Notes: generated by a model not told the origin, from the letters alone. 64,000 nucleotides of DNA from UBA4717 sp045580165 (GCA_045580165.1 JAZNNG010000079.1:8303-72302); one strand, 5' to 3'; positions 15,578 through 24,709 are shown, numbered from the stretch's first letter. Numbers and translations are program-made.

Positions 15578-17884
15578 ATGGAAGCGCTAAACAGGATACA
15601 CGGTGCCGCAATAGAATATATGCTCTCACAAAAAGCGGTTGATCTGTCAACGGCTCTTATCGGTATGACCTGCCGCGACCCGATGCCGGGCGGCTGTGAC
15701 GTCTATCTTTTCGCGGATAGTTCCGTGCTATACGCCCTTTCGGGAGTGGTCACTCTCTCCGATGACGGCGCAGAATTTGCCGAGACCGATTACGCGGCGT
15801 ATCCGCTTGACTCGGTGGCAGAGCTTGAGACCGAGGAAATGGTATCAAGCGCACGCCTTTCGGTAAAGCTTACCGACGGCGGCGTTTCGCTTGTTGCCGA
15901 GACCTCTAACACCTTCAAGGACACGCTTTTCCGCTTTGCCGACTACGTTAAGCTGATAAAAAACGGCGACTTCAAGGGGATAGAAGCTGACGATTTTGAA
16001 AAATACTGTCCCACCTGCGGCAGACGCTTTCCCGATGACAACAAAATATGTCCGTACTGCGCAGATAACTCTGGAATAATCAAAAAGCTTCTGCCGTTTT
16101 TCGGACGCTATATGAAGAGTATGATAGCCATATTTGCTATGATGGGCGTTATCAGTCTTCTTTCGGTAGTGTCACCCTACGTCGGAAACTCCTTCTTCAT
16201 CGACGAGGTGCTGACGGACGGCGGTAAATTCTACGGTCAGGTGCTTCTCGTTATAGTAATGCTCGTGTCGGTAAGACTCGCCGATATGCTCATCACGGTA
16301 ATAAACGATCTCGTGACCGCGAGAATAACCGCCAACATCACCTACGACCTCAAAAAGACCATATTTGCATCCATTAACCGCCTCTCGCTCGGCTTCTTCA
16401 ACTCGCGCCGTACGGGCGGATTGATGACACAGATAGAAAGCGATTCCTCGACGCTCTACCGCTTCTTCAGCGAGATGACCCCCAACCTTATCATCTCGGG
16501 AGTTAAGATTGTCGCAATGCTCGCGGTGATGCTTTTGATGAATCCCCTGCTTGCGCTTATCGCGGTGATCACCACACCGTTCTACGTCCTGTTTATACAA
16601 CGTATTTTCCAAAAAAGCAAGCATTTGGCGATAGTGTACTTCACAAAAGCCAAGTCCTTAAGCTCCAAGCTCAGCGACGTACTAACGGGTATGAGAGTTG
16701 TCAAGGCGTTTGCCAAGGAGGAGCACGAGAAAAATAAATTCCACGGTCTCAGCCGTGAAAAGACGGGGCTTTACTACCGTTGGACGATGCACAACGCGGC
16801 AGCCTATCCCGCAGTAAGCTTCCTTCTTTACCTTGCAAGCATGGCGGTATGGGCGGCAGGCGGTATTGCGGTGTTCGAGGGCGAGATGTCCTACGGCGAC
16901 CTTCTCACCTTCGTCGCGTATATGGGAATGTTCTATAACCCCTTAAACTACATAATAATGAGCCTGCGTCATATGGGCGACTGCTTCAATGCGGCGTCAA
17001 GACTTTTCGAGATAGCCGACGCTATCCCCGACGTAAACGAAAGCAAGACTCCCGTGATCCTCGAGCATTTCGAGGGTGGGGTAGAGTTCAAAAACGTGTC
17101 CTTCTCCTACACCAAGTCGAGAAAGACCATAGATAAGGTGTCCTTCACTGTGCCTGCGGGAAGCACGCTTGGTATAGTCGGCAGAACGGGCGCGGGAAAA
17201 TCCACAATCGCAAACCTGCTCATACGTCTTTATGACGCGAGCGACGGAGAGATACTCATCGACGGCGTAAACGTCAAGGATATGTCGTTTGAGCAGCTCA
17301 GACGCAATATTTCAATAGTGTCGCAGGAAACGTTTTTGTTCTCGGGCACGATATTTGAAAACATAGCCTACGCAATGCCTCACGCGACCTACGAGGACGT
17401 TATCAACGCTGCAATAGAAGCGGGAGCGCACGACTTTATAATCAAGCTTCCCGACGCCTACCAGACAAGGATCGGCTTTGGCTATAAGGACCTGTCGGGC
17501 GGCGAAAGGCAGAGAATATCAATAGCGAGGGCGCTGCTCAGACGCCCGAGGATACTTATTCTCGACGAGGCGACCGCCGCAATGGATACGGCGACGGAGG
17601 AAAAGATTGAGCGCGCCTTAAATAAGCTTTCTGGCAGCGCGACCACAATAATGATAGCCCACAGGCTCTCTACCCTCAGGAGCGCGGACAGGCTTATCGT
17701 CATTGAGGACGGAAAAATGAGCGAGTCGGGAACCCACGCAGAGCTTCTTGAAAAAGAGGGCATTTACCATAAGCTCTATACGCTTCAGCTTGAAGCGCTT
17801 GCAAATATTATTTCGGACGGCGATGACGAGCCGACCTCACCGCGCGGACGCTCGGGCAAAATACCACCGCCGCCGAGAGATTGA
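15578..17884 (+). CDS. ABC exporter half-subunit with N-terminal domain and zinc ribbon
   Basis: A 768-residue protein. Residues 1-130 are a beta-rich domain I cannot name, perhaps PH-like. Residues 144-161 are a zinc ribbon (C144, C147, C158, C161). Residues about 165-460 are six exporter helices. The ATPase follows, with Walker A GRTGAGKS, signature LSGGERQRIS, Walker B LILDEATAAMD and H-loop AHRLST. The conserved G-E-R-G X-loop before the signature is degraded to FGYKD. The last 20 residues are a proline-rich tail. Overlapping design with the third gene of the operon implies a heterodimer. Families with this build accompany DUF1854 proteins; the substrate is unknown. Confidence 0.9.
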   Translation: MEALNRIHGAAIEYMLSQKAVDLSTALIGMTCRDPMPGGCDVYLFADSSVLYALSGVVTLSDDGAEFAETDYAAYPLDSVAELETEEMVSSARLSVKLTDGGVSLVAETSNTFKDTLFRFADYVKLIKNGDFKGIEADDFEKYCPTCGRRFPDDNKICPYCADNSGIIKKLLPFFGRYMKSMIAIFAMMGVISLLSVVSPYVGNSFFIDEVLTDGGKFYGQVLLVIVMLVSVRLADMLITVINDLVTARITANITYDLKKTIFASINRLSLGFFNSRRTGGLMTQIESDSSTLYRFFSEMTPNLIISGVKIVAMLAVMLLMNPLLALIAVITTPFYVLFIQRIFQKSKHLAIVYFTKAKSLSSKLSDVLTGMRVVKAFAKEEHEKNKFHGLSREKTGLYYRWTMHNAAAYPAVSFLLYLASMAVWAAGGIAVFEGEMSYGDLLTFVAYMGMFYNPLNYIIMSLRHMGDCFNAASRLFEIADAIPDVNESKTPVILEHFEGGVEFKNVSFSYTKSRKTIDKVSFTVPAGSTLGIVGRTGAGKSTIANLLIRLYDASDGEILIDGVNVKDMSFEQLRRNISIVSQETFLFSGTIFENIAYAMPHATYEDVINAAIEAGAHDFIIKLPDAYQTRIGFGYKDLSGGERQRISIARALLRRPRILILDEATAAMDTATEEKIERALNKLSGSATTIMIAHRLSTLRSADRLIVIEDGKMSESGTHAELLEKEGIYHKLYTLQLEALANIISDGDDEPTSPRGRSGKIPPPPRD

Positions 17885-17905
17885 ATCGGGAAAAGGAGAC
17901 TAATT

Positions 17906-18451
17906 ATGGACGTAAAATACAATAACGGAGTAATATATCTTACCCCCGAGATCGCAAGCTTTAAGAAATGCGGAGATTTTCTCGGGCTTGAGCTGAGGGG
18001 CGACCTTGACGCGCTCACCGAAAGCGCGCTTGACGTAAAGCGTCAGCCGAGCTACGACAGAGTCAGAATAAGACGCGCGTTCCCGTTTTCACTTGCCGAC
18101 AAATACGTGTCTGTGCTCGATAACGATCAGAACGAGATAGGTCTTATCGAGGACTTGAGTATTTTCCCAAAGGAGCAGGCGGAGCTTGTCAGAGCTGAGC
18201 TTGAAAGAGTTTATTTCTCACCCGAGATATTAAAGATAGTGTCTGTCAGAGAAAGACTCGGATACGCATATTTCAGCGTGGTGACGGACGCAGGCGAGAG
18301 GGAAATACCTCTGCGCGACGTCTACCGCAGTATTATAAGAGTAAATGAAGACCGCATAGTCATTATCGATATTGACGGAAACCGCTACGGTGTAAGCTCG
18401 CTCAAGAAGCTTGACCGCGGAAGTATGAAGAAGCTCGAGCTTTATTTGTGA
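17906..18451 (+). CDS. DUF1854 domain protein
   Basis: A 181-residue soluble protein matching DUF1854: EIASFKKCGDFLGLELRG near the N-terminus, VRIRRAFPFSLADKYVSVLD (the R-R-x-F-P core), DEIGLI-type strand NEIGLIEDLSIFP, then RDVYRSIIRVNEDRIVIID toward the end. DUF1854 genes are known next to ABC transporters, including those named cyanophycin-metabolism-associated in proteobacteria, but no cyanophycin gene occurs here. It lies 21 bp after the first exporter gene and 21 bp before the second, so it probably serves that transporter. AAAAGGAGACTAATT precedes the ATG. Confidence 0.88.
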   Translation: MDVKYNNGVIYLTPEIASFKKCGDFLGLELRGDLDALTESALDVKRQPSYDRVRIRRAFPFSLADKYVSVLDNDQNEIGLIEDLSIFPKEQAELVRAELERVYFSPEILKIVSVRERLGYAYFSVVTDAGEREIPLRDVYRSIIRVNEDRIVIIDIDGNRYGVSSLKKLDRGSMKKLELYL

Positions 18452-18472
18452 GCACCGACGCGGAGGAACGTG

Positions 18473-20710
18473 ATGAAAAAAAGCTATGAAAAGCAGTCTC
18501 AGCTGAGGCAGGACAAAAAAAGACTCCTCGCAAGGCTTATGGAAATGTGTCCGGACTCGTCAAAACGCGAATACTTCGCCGTCTGCCCGTTCACCTTGCC
18601 GAGCGACGGTATAATCGCTTTTTCAAACGACGGTATACTTGTTTGCGGCGAGAAAAGCGAGTTTATCGAGGCTCACAGGGTAAGCGAGGTCAAGGCGGAT
18701 TCGGAAAACGGTTGCGTATTTCTCGAGTGCCGTGTTGACGGAAAGGAGCGCGTGCTCTGCAAGAGCGATATGCGCGAATTCAAGCTCTACACGAGAGTGA
18801 TGCACGATGTGGCGCGTGTCTACGGCGACAAGCGAGAAGAGCGCCGCAGGGAAAGCAGAGCGCCGCGCGTCAGACGTTGCCCGAGCTGTAAACGCGAGTT
18901 AAAGCCGGGTGAACGTAAATGTCCGAAATGCTCGAAATGGTATAAGCAGTTATTCCGCATATTCAAATATGCAGGGGAATACAAATACAAAATAGCGCTT
19001 GCAACCCTTACACTTTGTCTTTTGTCGGTCGTTGCGCTTTTAGTTCCGTACCTCAACAGAATACTCGTTGACGGATATATAAAAAACGGAAGCGGAAGCA
19101 TATCCTACAAAGGCTTTTTCCTCGTAATTCTGTCTATGGTGGGAGTCCATCTTCTTCAGAACGTGCTGACTTACTTAAGACAGTATTTCAGTCATTCGTC
19201 GGGCGCGGGGCTTCAGACCAAGCTCGCGTGTGCGGTCTTTAACAAGACGCAGGCGTTGTCGGTTGCCAAAAGCGGAGAATACGATTCGGGCGAGCTCTTT
19301 ACGAGAGTAAACAACGAGGCTCCCGACGTGCAGGCTTTTATAACCGAGGAGGTACCGAACTATCTCGAGCAGATATTCAAGCTCGTGTTTATCGGCGTTA
19401 TCCTTTTTAAGTATAACGTAACGCTTGCGCTTCTTATAATAATCCCGATTCCTGTACTGATAGTTCTGTTCAGAGTCATTCACGAGCCTCTGCGCTCACT
19501 TTGGCAGAAGCAGAGGTCGAAGTCGGCGCAGAGCAGCAGTATCCTGCACGATATCTACTCGGGAATAAGAGTGGTAAAGTCATACGGCACCGAAGAGCAC
19601 GAATACGGAAGATACGAAAAGTCCGCAAGGGAATACAAGGACGTAGTCGTAAAGCACGAGACCGTGTGGTCTTTGCTCATAAGCCCTATGCATATGCTTA
19701 TGGGTATAGGTGAATTTTTCCTTCTGTACTTCGTCGGAAACCGCATACTCGAGGGCACTATGACTCTCGGCGAAATGGCGCAGTTTTCGTCCTACGTTAC
19801 TATGATGTACGCGCCGCTTAGGCAGTTTGCGATGCTTCCGAGAAGACTTGTGCGCTTCAACGGCTCGGTAAACAAGATATTTGAGCTTCTCGATGAGGAG
19901 GAGGACGTAGTCGACATCGAAAACCCCGTTGACAAGCAGATAGACGGATACGTTGAGATAGAAAACCTCTCGTTCGGCTACGATGAAACGAGAAAGGTGC
20001 TCGATAACGTAAATCTCACCGTGAAGCCGGGCGAAATGATAGGTATCGTCGGCAGATCGGGCACAGGAAAGTCTACGCTTATCAACCTTTTGATGAGACT
20101 TTATGACCCCACCTCGGGCGCGATAAAAATAGACGGCGTTGACCTGCGCGATTACTCGCAGGAGAGCCTAAGAAGTCAGATGGGAGTAGTACTTCAGGAA
20201 ACCTATCTCTTTACGGGCTCGGTATATGAAAATATAGCCTACGCAAAGCCCGATGCCACATACGCCGAGATAATCGAGGCGTCCAAGGCGGCGGGAGCGC
20301 ACTCGTTTATAGTAAAATTGCCCGATGCGTATAATACGAGAGTCGGTGAGCGCGGATATACCCTCTCGGGTGGTGAAAGGCAGAGAATAGCCATCGCCCG
20401 CGCGCTGCTCAGAAACCCGAAAATACTCATTCTCGACGAAGCCACCGCATCGCTCGATACCGAAACCGAGCGCAGAGTACAGGACGCGCTTGCAAACCTC
20501 GTCAAGAACCGCACGACCTTCGCAATAGCGCACAGACTCTCGACTCTGCGAAACGCGACCAGACTCATCGTCATTGACCGCGGAAGTATAGCGGAAATGG
20601 GCACGCACGACGAGCTTATGCAGCAAAAGGGTATATACTATTCGCTCGTTGTTGCTCAGAGAAGAATGTCGGAGAGTAGCACCCGCGGGCAAACAGCGCG
20701 TGAGGTATGA
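18473..20710 (+). CDS. ABC exporter half-subunit 2 with N-terminal domain and zinc ribbon
   Basis: A 745-residue partner of the first exporter. It has the same layout: a beta-rich N-terminal domain (1-125), a zinc ribbon with C136, C139, C150 and C153 at the same C-x2-C-x10-C-x2-C spacing, six helices (about 165-450), and an ATPase with Walker A GRSGTGKS, a complete VGERGYTLSGGERQR X-loop and signature, LILDEATASLD and AHRLST. The ATG at 18473 is chosen because GGAGG lies six bases upstream; a GTG at 18470 would be only three bases from it. It ends the operon; no canonical terminator is visible. Confidence 0.9.
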   Translation: MKKSYEKQSQLRQDKKRLLARLMEMCPDSSKREYFAVCPFTLPSDGIIAFSNDGILVCGEKSEFIEAHRVSEVKADSENGCVFLECRVDGKERVLCKSDMREFKLYTRVMHDVARVYGDKREERRRESRAPRVRRCPSCKRELKPGERKCPKCSKWYKQLFRIFKYAGEYKYKIALATLTLCLLSVVALLVPYLNRILVDGYIKNGSGSISYKGFFLVILSMVGVHLLQNVLTYLRQYFSHSSGAGLQTKLACAVFNKTQALSVAKSGEYDSGELFTRVNNEAPDVQAFITEEVPNYLEQIFKLVFIGVILFKYNVTLALLIIIPIPVLIVLFRVIHEPLRSLWQKQRSKSAQSSSILHDIYSGIRVVKSYGTEEHEYGRYEKSAREYKDVVVKHETVWSLLISPMHMLMGIGEFFLLYFVGNRILEGTMTLGEMAQFSSYVTMMYAPLRQFAMLPRRLVRFNGSVNKIFELLDEEEDVVDIENPVDKQIDGYVEIENLSFGYDETRKVLDNVNLTVKPGEMIGIVGRSGTGKSTLINLLMRLYDPTSGAIKIDGVDLRDYSQESLRSQMGVVLQETYLFTGSVYENIAYAKPDATYAEIIEASKAAGAHSFIVKLPDAYNTRVGERGYTLSGGERQRIAIARALLRNPKILILDEATASLDTETERRVQDALANLVKNRTTFAIAHRLSTLRNATRLIVIDRGSIAEMGTHDELMQQKGIYYSLVVAQRRMSESSTRGQTAREV

Positions 20711-20854
20711 CGGGGAGTGAGATATCGACCCATACCGCCAACATTGGTATAAATTCGGGAGATTGCGTTTTCAGACTTCACACAGTGTGAAAACAAGTGC
20801 TTCGCCGGGCATTCCAAAGAGGTTTGCCCCTTTGTGCCGTTTTGTGGAGGAATT

Positions 20855-20926
20855 CTTAAGGGAACCCAATCGGAAGGGTTCCCTTAAGCGCGTCTTTGGT
20901 TACTTTTGTCGCGTGACGAAAGTAAC
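20855..20926. repeat. Double palindrome repeat element
   Basis: Stem 1 pairs 20855-20867 with 20876-20888 (13 bp, perfect). Stem 2 pairs 20899-20910 with 20915-20926 (one wobble). There is no T-run. This is the typical build of a small interspersed repeat and may act as transcript 3' end of the exporter operon. Confidence 0.6.
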
Positions 20927-21003
20927 ACCCCCGTTGAACAAACGGTTTTATCAAACTTAAGCATATTTTTCTGCAAAATAAAACACAACTCTCCCCCAAA
21001 TCA

Positions 21004-21032
21004 TTGACAAACACGCATTTTTGTTATATACT
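21004..21032 (+). promoter_or_regulatory. thrS promoter
   Basis: TTGACA (21004-21009), 17 bp, TATACT (21027-21032). Confidence 0.88.
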
Positions 21033-21062
21033 AACTACGTATTTGTAAAAAATTCTGAGTAT

Positions 21063-21100
21063 TCGGCAAAACCCCTCGTATAGGCTTTGCCGAGGAAGGA
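21063..21100 (+). promoter_or_regulatory. thrS leader hairpin next to the ribosome site
   Basis: TCGGCAAA (21063-21070) pairs with TTTGCCGA (21086-21093). The right arm runs into the ribosome site GAGGAAGGA (21092-21100). This could tune translation of thrS; function is inferred. Confidence 0.45.
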
Positions 21101-21111
21101 ACGGTTATAAA

Positions 21112-22875
21112 ATGAAAATTATCTACAGCAACGGACAGGTAGCAGAATGCCCCGCAGAGGAGGAGCTTCACGTTATCCGTCATACTGCGGCACACGTAAT
21201 GGCGCAGGCTATTAAAAGACTTTACCCCGAAGCAGACTTTGCTTACGGTCCTGCAACAGAAAAGGGCTTCTACTATGACGTAGACCTCGGCGACACAAAG
21301 CTTTCCGACGAGGATCTTCAGAAGATCGAAGCCGAAATGAAGAAGATAGTCAAGGAAAATCTTCCCATAAAGCCCTTTATTCTCCCCCGCGCAGAAGCTA
21401 TCGCGCTTATGGAGGAAAGAAAAGAGAAGTATAAGGTCGAGCACATCGGTGACCTCGCTCCCGATGTAGAGATCAGCTTCTATCAGCAGGGCGACTACAT
21501 TGATATGTGTACAGGTCCTCACCTTTGCTACACAAAGGCGCTCAAGGCGTTCAAGATAATGGGACAGTCGGGCGCATATTGGAAGAACGATAAGAACAAC
21601 ACAATGCTCACCCGTATCAACGGTATCGCTTTTGCATCTCAGGCAGAGCTTGACGAGCACTTGAAGCTTCTTGAAGAAGCAGAAAAGCGCGACCACCGTA
21701 AGATAGGCCGCGAAATGGGACTCTTTATGATGAACGAGGAGGCTCCCGGCTTCCCCTTCTTCCTTCCCAAGGGTATGGCGCTCAAGAACGCGCTTATCGA
21801 GTACTGGAGAAATATCCACACAAGAGAAAACTACGTTGAAGTATCTACTCCCCTTATAATGAACCGTCACCTCTGGGAGACCAGCGGACATTGGGATCAC
21901 TACAAGGACAATATGTACTCGACCATAATCGACGAGGAGACCTTCTGCGTAAAGCCTATGAACTGTCCGGGCGGAGTAATGGTATACGCGGCAAAGCCTC
22001 ACAGCTACCGCGAGCTTCCTATGCGCGTGGGTGAGCTTGGTATAGTTCACAGACACGAGCTCAAGGGCGCGCTCCACGGACTTTTCCGTGTTCGTTGCTT
22101 CACACAGGACGACGCGCACATCTTTATGCGCCGTGAGCAGATCCGCGACGAAATTATCGGCGTAGTTGACCTTATCAACGAGGTTTACAGTAAGTTTGGC
22201 TTCAAGTACTTCATCGAGCTTTCTACACGTCCCGAGGACAGTATGGGCAGCGACGAGGATTGGGAAGCAGCAACAGAGGGACTCAAGGGCGCTCTCGAAG
22301 CGCTCGGACTTCCTTACATCATCAACGAGGGCGACGGTGCGTTCTACGGACCGAAGATAGACTTCCACCTCGAGGACTGCCTCGGCAGAACCTGGCAGTG
22401 CGGAACCATCCAGCTCGACTTCCAGATGCCTATAAACTTTGAGCTCGAGTACGTTGACGAAAACGGCGAGAGACAGAGACCCATAATGATCCACCGCGTA
22501 TGCTTCGGCTCTATCGAAAGATTTATCGGTATCCTCACCGAGCACTTCGCAGGTAAGTTCCCGACCTGGCTTGCTCCCGTACAGGCAAAGGTGCTTCTCG
22601 TATCCGAAAAGAGCTCGGACTACGCTCACGAGGTATACGAAAAGCTCAGAGCCGCAGGCGTCAGATGTGAGCTTGACGAGCGTAACGAAAAGATCGGTTA
22701 TATGATAAGAGAGGCTCAGGTGGTTGACCGCGTACCTTATATGGTAATAATCGGTCAGAGCGAGGTTGAAAACAACAATCTCTCTATCCGTAACAGAGAT
22801 ACCACACAGACCGAGACTATGGGTGTAGACGAGTTTGTCGAAAAGATCACCCGTGAAATCCGCGAAAGAGCTTGA
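21112..22875 (+). CDS. thrS: Threonine--tRNA ligase lacking the TGS domain
   Basis: It charges tRNA-Thr. At 587 residues it is about 55 shorter than E. coli ThrRS. The protein begins almost directly with the editing domain (HTAAH, residues 24-28) and has only about 20 residues where the N-terminal TGS domain would be. The catalytic domain has motif 1 around STPLIMNRHLW, the zinc cysteine in MNCPGG, motif 2 RVGELGIVHRHE with FRVRCFTQDDAH, and motif 3 HRVCFGSIERFIG. The anticodon-binding domain begins at WLAPVQAKVLL. GAGGAAGGA precedes the ATG. It is the only synthetase in the window and has its own promoter. Confidence 0.95.
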   Translation: MKIIYSNGQVAECPAEEELHVIRHTAAHVMAQAIKRLYPEADFAYGPATEKGFYYDVDLGDTKLSDEDLQKIEAEMKKIVKENLPIKPFILPRAEAIALMEERKEKYKVEHIGDLAPDVEISFYQQGDYIDMCTGPHLCYTKALKAFKIMGQSGAYWKNDKNNTMLTRINGIAFASQAELDEHLKLLEEAEKRDHRKIGREMGLFMMNEEAPGFPFFLPKGMALKNALIEYWRNIHTRENYVEVSTPLIMNRHLWETSGHWDHYKDNMYSTIIDEETFCVKPMNCPGGVMVYAAKPHSYRELPMRVGELGIVHRHELKGALHGLFRVRCFTQDDAHIFMRREQIRDEIIGVVDLINEVYSKFGFKYFIELSTRPEDSMGSDEDWEAATEGLKGALEALGLPYIINEGDGAFYGPKIDFHLEDCLGRTWQCGTIQLDFQMPINFELEYVDENGERQRPIMIHRVCFGSIERFIGILTEHFAGKFPTWLAPVQAKVLLVSEKSSDYAHEVYEKLRAAGVRCELDERNEKIGYMIREAQVVDRVPYMVIIGQSEVENNNLSIRNRDTTQTETMGVDEFVEKITREIRERA

Positions 22876-23323
22876 TCAAACAAAAAAGATTCGTTTTATA
22901 AGGGTCCTCATAAGGATGTTTGCAAATCGGCAGAGATGTTGCTTTCTTTGCCGATTTGTGTTATGGTGATTGCATATTATTACTATTGACAGCAGACCGA
23001 TTTTGTGGTATTCCGTTGTTAGCATCGGTAGTGGGCATCCGTTTAACGACTCCATTAGCAGAGTCTGTGGAAGGCGCTACCGGTGTTTTTTATCGTCAAC
23101 GACGGTAATATCGAATACATTGTTATCTATTTGTACCGTGAGGTAACATAAAGCCTCCCTCCGAGAGGGAGGTGGCACGGCATTGCCGTGACGGAAGGAG
23201 CTTGCGCTGCTTTGAATTTGTGTCAAGTTTTATTGTAACGCGCTCTCCCTCACCCGACTTTGTCGGGAGCCTTAGGATGAGCATCCTTAGGGGAATGGGC
23301 TATATCAAAAATGGAGAAATGTT
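22876..23323. other. Intergenic space with 3' hairpin and REP-like repeats
   Basis: It contains a 10-bp stem after thrS (about 22923-22958, without a T-run), then sequence with no supported gene, then a palindromic repeat block at 23151-23290. Fragments such as TPLAESVEGATGVFY in one frame and IVNDGNIEYIVIYLYREV in the next may be the end of a decayed gene, but this is weak. Confidence 0.5.
23151..23290. repeat. REP/MITE-like palindromic repeat block
   Basis: CCTCCCTC/GAGGGAGG, CACGGC/GCCGTG and further short palindromes occur in the order CCTCCCTC-stem, GTGGCACGG, GTGACGGA. The same order of units is seen in the element at 44847-45041 and, in part, at 61099-61122. Confidence 0.6.
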
Positions 23324-23773
23324 ATGATTAGAAAAAAGATTGAAAAATATTTAGAATTGTTGAACGGAAGCACGCTTAATGATATGACTTTAGCTGCTCA
23401 GATGATGATGCTTTCGTTTGGCAATATTGCTGTTCATTCTCAGTGCTTTACAAGAATTATGCACCGAAATCAGATTTTGTTGACAACTTTGGATTATCAA
23501 AATCGGGATGAAGTGGATGATAGCAACAATGATGAATGGTATAATTTGTCTCTGCACAAAGATCTGATTATAAATAACAAGGTCATTCAAACAGAATTTA
23601 CGAGCAACAACGATCTATTTATATGCTTGGAAAATGATATACAGATACAGATATTCATTTCCAACGGATCACCCCACTATGTAGAAGAGTGCGAACAATG
23701 GCGAATTTTTGAAATTGACAGCGAGAATAAGCCCCACACGGTGGTATATTCTAACTGCATTCAAGAAGAATAA
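23324..23773 (+). CDS. Uncharacterised small protein
   Basis: A 149-residue soluble protein that I do not recognise. It has an N-terminal helix (RKKIEKYLELLNGSTLNDMT), then a mixed beta region with many Asn, Asp and Glu residues (TEFTSNNDLFICLENDIQIQ, then EQWRIFEIDSENK). The acidic, compact, beta-rich build with single-gene context resembles immunity-type or SMI1-like orphan proteins, but no toxin gene is adjacent. It is AT-rich compared with its neighbours. GGAGAAATGTT precedes the ATG, and a strong terminator follows. Confidence 0.6.
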   Translation: MIRKKIEKYLELLNGSTLNDMTLAAQMMMLSFGNIAVHSQCFTRIMHRNQILLTTLDYQNRDEVDDSNNDEWYNLSLHKDLIINNKVIQTEFTSNNDLFICLENDIQIQIFISNGSPHYVEECEQWRIFEIDSENKPHTVVYSNCIQEE

Positions 23774-23776
23774 TGT

Positions 23777-23817
23777 AATAATCCCCGACAGAAGTTGAAG
23801 ATCTGTCGGGGATTATT
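23777..23817. terminator. Strong terminator
   Basis: A perfect 16-bp stem (23777-23792 with 23802-23817) with T-rich flank on the plus strand. Confidence 0.85.
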
Positions 23818-23884
23818 GTTTGTTTGCTATGAAGCAGGTTTAATTAAACATTCTTATGAGAAGGAACCTTCCGCATCTCCTTTT

Positions 23885-24691
23885 TTATTCCTTTTCATCC
23901 TTTTTTACGGTCGGCACGAAGCTTTCAACTATTTTTCTTGTGCGCTTACCGCCGCGGTGAACGACGTAGAAGTATCCGCAGGTGCAGAACACCACCGCGC
24001 CGATGAAGTTTACGAAAAGATCCTTCATAGTGTCGATTATACCTATATCGAGATAGCCGTCAAACGTGAACGTGCTGCCGTCGGCAAGGGTGAGGGTGGT
24101 CTTTGCAATATCGGTTATCGGAAACGCCTTGTTTTGCAGAGTTTCGTCAAACGTAACGCTGAAAATACTGTTTACTATAACGTCCTTTTGCATATCGTAG
24201 GACATAAAGCGGTCTGCGAAAAACTCAAAGAACTCCCACATAACACCGATGGTCATTGAAAAGCAAAAAGCCATAAGAGTCAGCGTCAGAGGTGTAAAAT
24301 TCACCTTTTTGTTTCGGTTTAAGAGGTCAAGCAAGCAGAATCCGAACGCCGCAAAAATGAAGCCGCTTGTTGTGTGCAAAAGAGTGTCCCATATCGGATA
24401 TTTAACGTAAAAGCTGCTTATTTCTCCCAGTATTTCGGCGCAGAACACGAATATGTATACCGTGATCTCAAGCGCAGTCGGGAGCTTGATGCTGAATTTT
24501 TCCTCCACGAATGGCGGAATGAGAAATAAAATGAGCGTAAGGGCGCATACGAAAACGCTTTCCCACTTGCCGATGAAGATACACCTTATAAGAACAAGGA
24601 TAACGAGTAGTCTGAGGATAGCGTAAACCGCAAACGCAGCCTTGTTTTGCTTTATATGCTCTGCAAGAGCAGTAAATTTGGTCTTTTTCAA
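23885..24691 (-). CDS. YjdF/DUF2238-like membrane protein
   Basis: A 268-residue protein with about seven membrane helices (from residue 18 to 150, then one near 225-245). The family-like core is KYPIWDTLLHTTSGFIFAAF followed by FCFSMTIGVMWEFFEFFADR, with the His and Trp-Glu-Phe-Phe-Glu residues conserved in YjdF/DUF2238 proteins. Between the last helices is a loop of about 70 residues. The C-terminus is basic and cytoplasmic. It lies 18 bp downstream of the GH36-type gene and probably shares the transcript. Function is unknown. Confidence 0.75.
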   Translation of the reverse strand: MKKTKFTALAEHIKQNKAAFAVYAILRLLVILVLIRCIFIGKWESVFVCALTLILFLIPPFVEEKFSIKLPTALEITVYIFVFCAEILGEISSFYVKYPIWDTLLHTTSGFIFAAFGFCLLDLLNRNKKVNFTPLTLTLMAFCFSMTIGVMWEFFEFFADRFMSYDMQKDVIVNSIFSVTFDETLQNKAFPITDIAKTTLTLADGSTFTFDGYLDIGIIDTMKDLFVNFIGAVVFCTCGYFYVVHRGGKRTRKIVESFVPTVKKDEKE

Positions 24692-24709
24692 GGTGCGATC
24701 CTCTCTTTT

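Larger units (their letters stand above)
20711..21111. other. Intergenic space with palindromic repeats and the thrS promoter
   Basis: About 400 bp without a gene. It holds TTCACAC/GTGTGAA near 20780, a perfect 13-bp stem at 20855-20888, a second stem at 20899-20926, the thrS promoter at 21004-21032 and a leader hairpin at 21063-21093. No T-box is recognisable, because the leader is only about 70 nt. Confidence 0.7.

Noticed and set aside
21033..21111. A T-box riboswitch in front of thrS
   Set aside because: The leader after the promoter is only about 70 nt; no T-box sequence, specifier stem or terminator is present.
21031..22629. A 532-codon open frame antisense to thrS
   Set aside because: It is a shadow of the strongly conserved thrS frame. 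Its translation has no recognisable domain, and no promoter or ribosome site supports it.
22920..23160. A decayed gene after thrS
   Set aside because: Short peptides in two frames could be a frameshifted C-terminus, but no family could be named and the frames are short, so it is not listed as a pseudogene.
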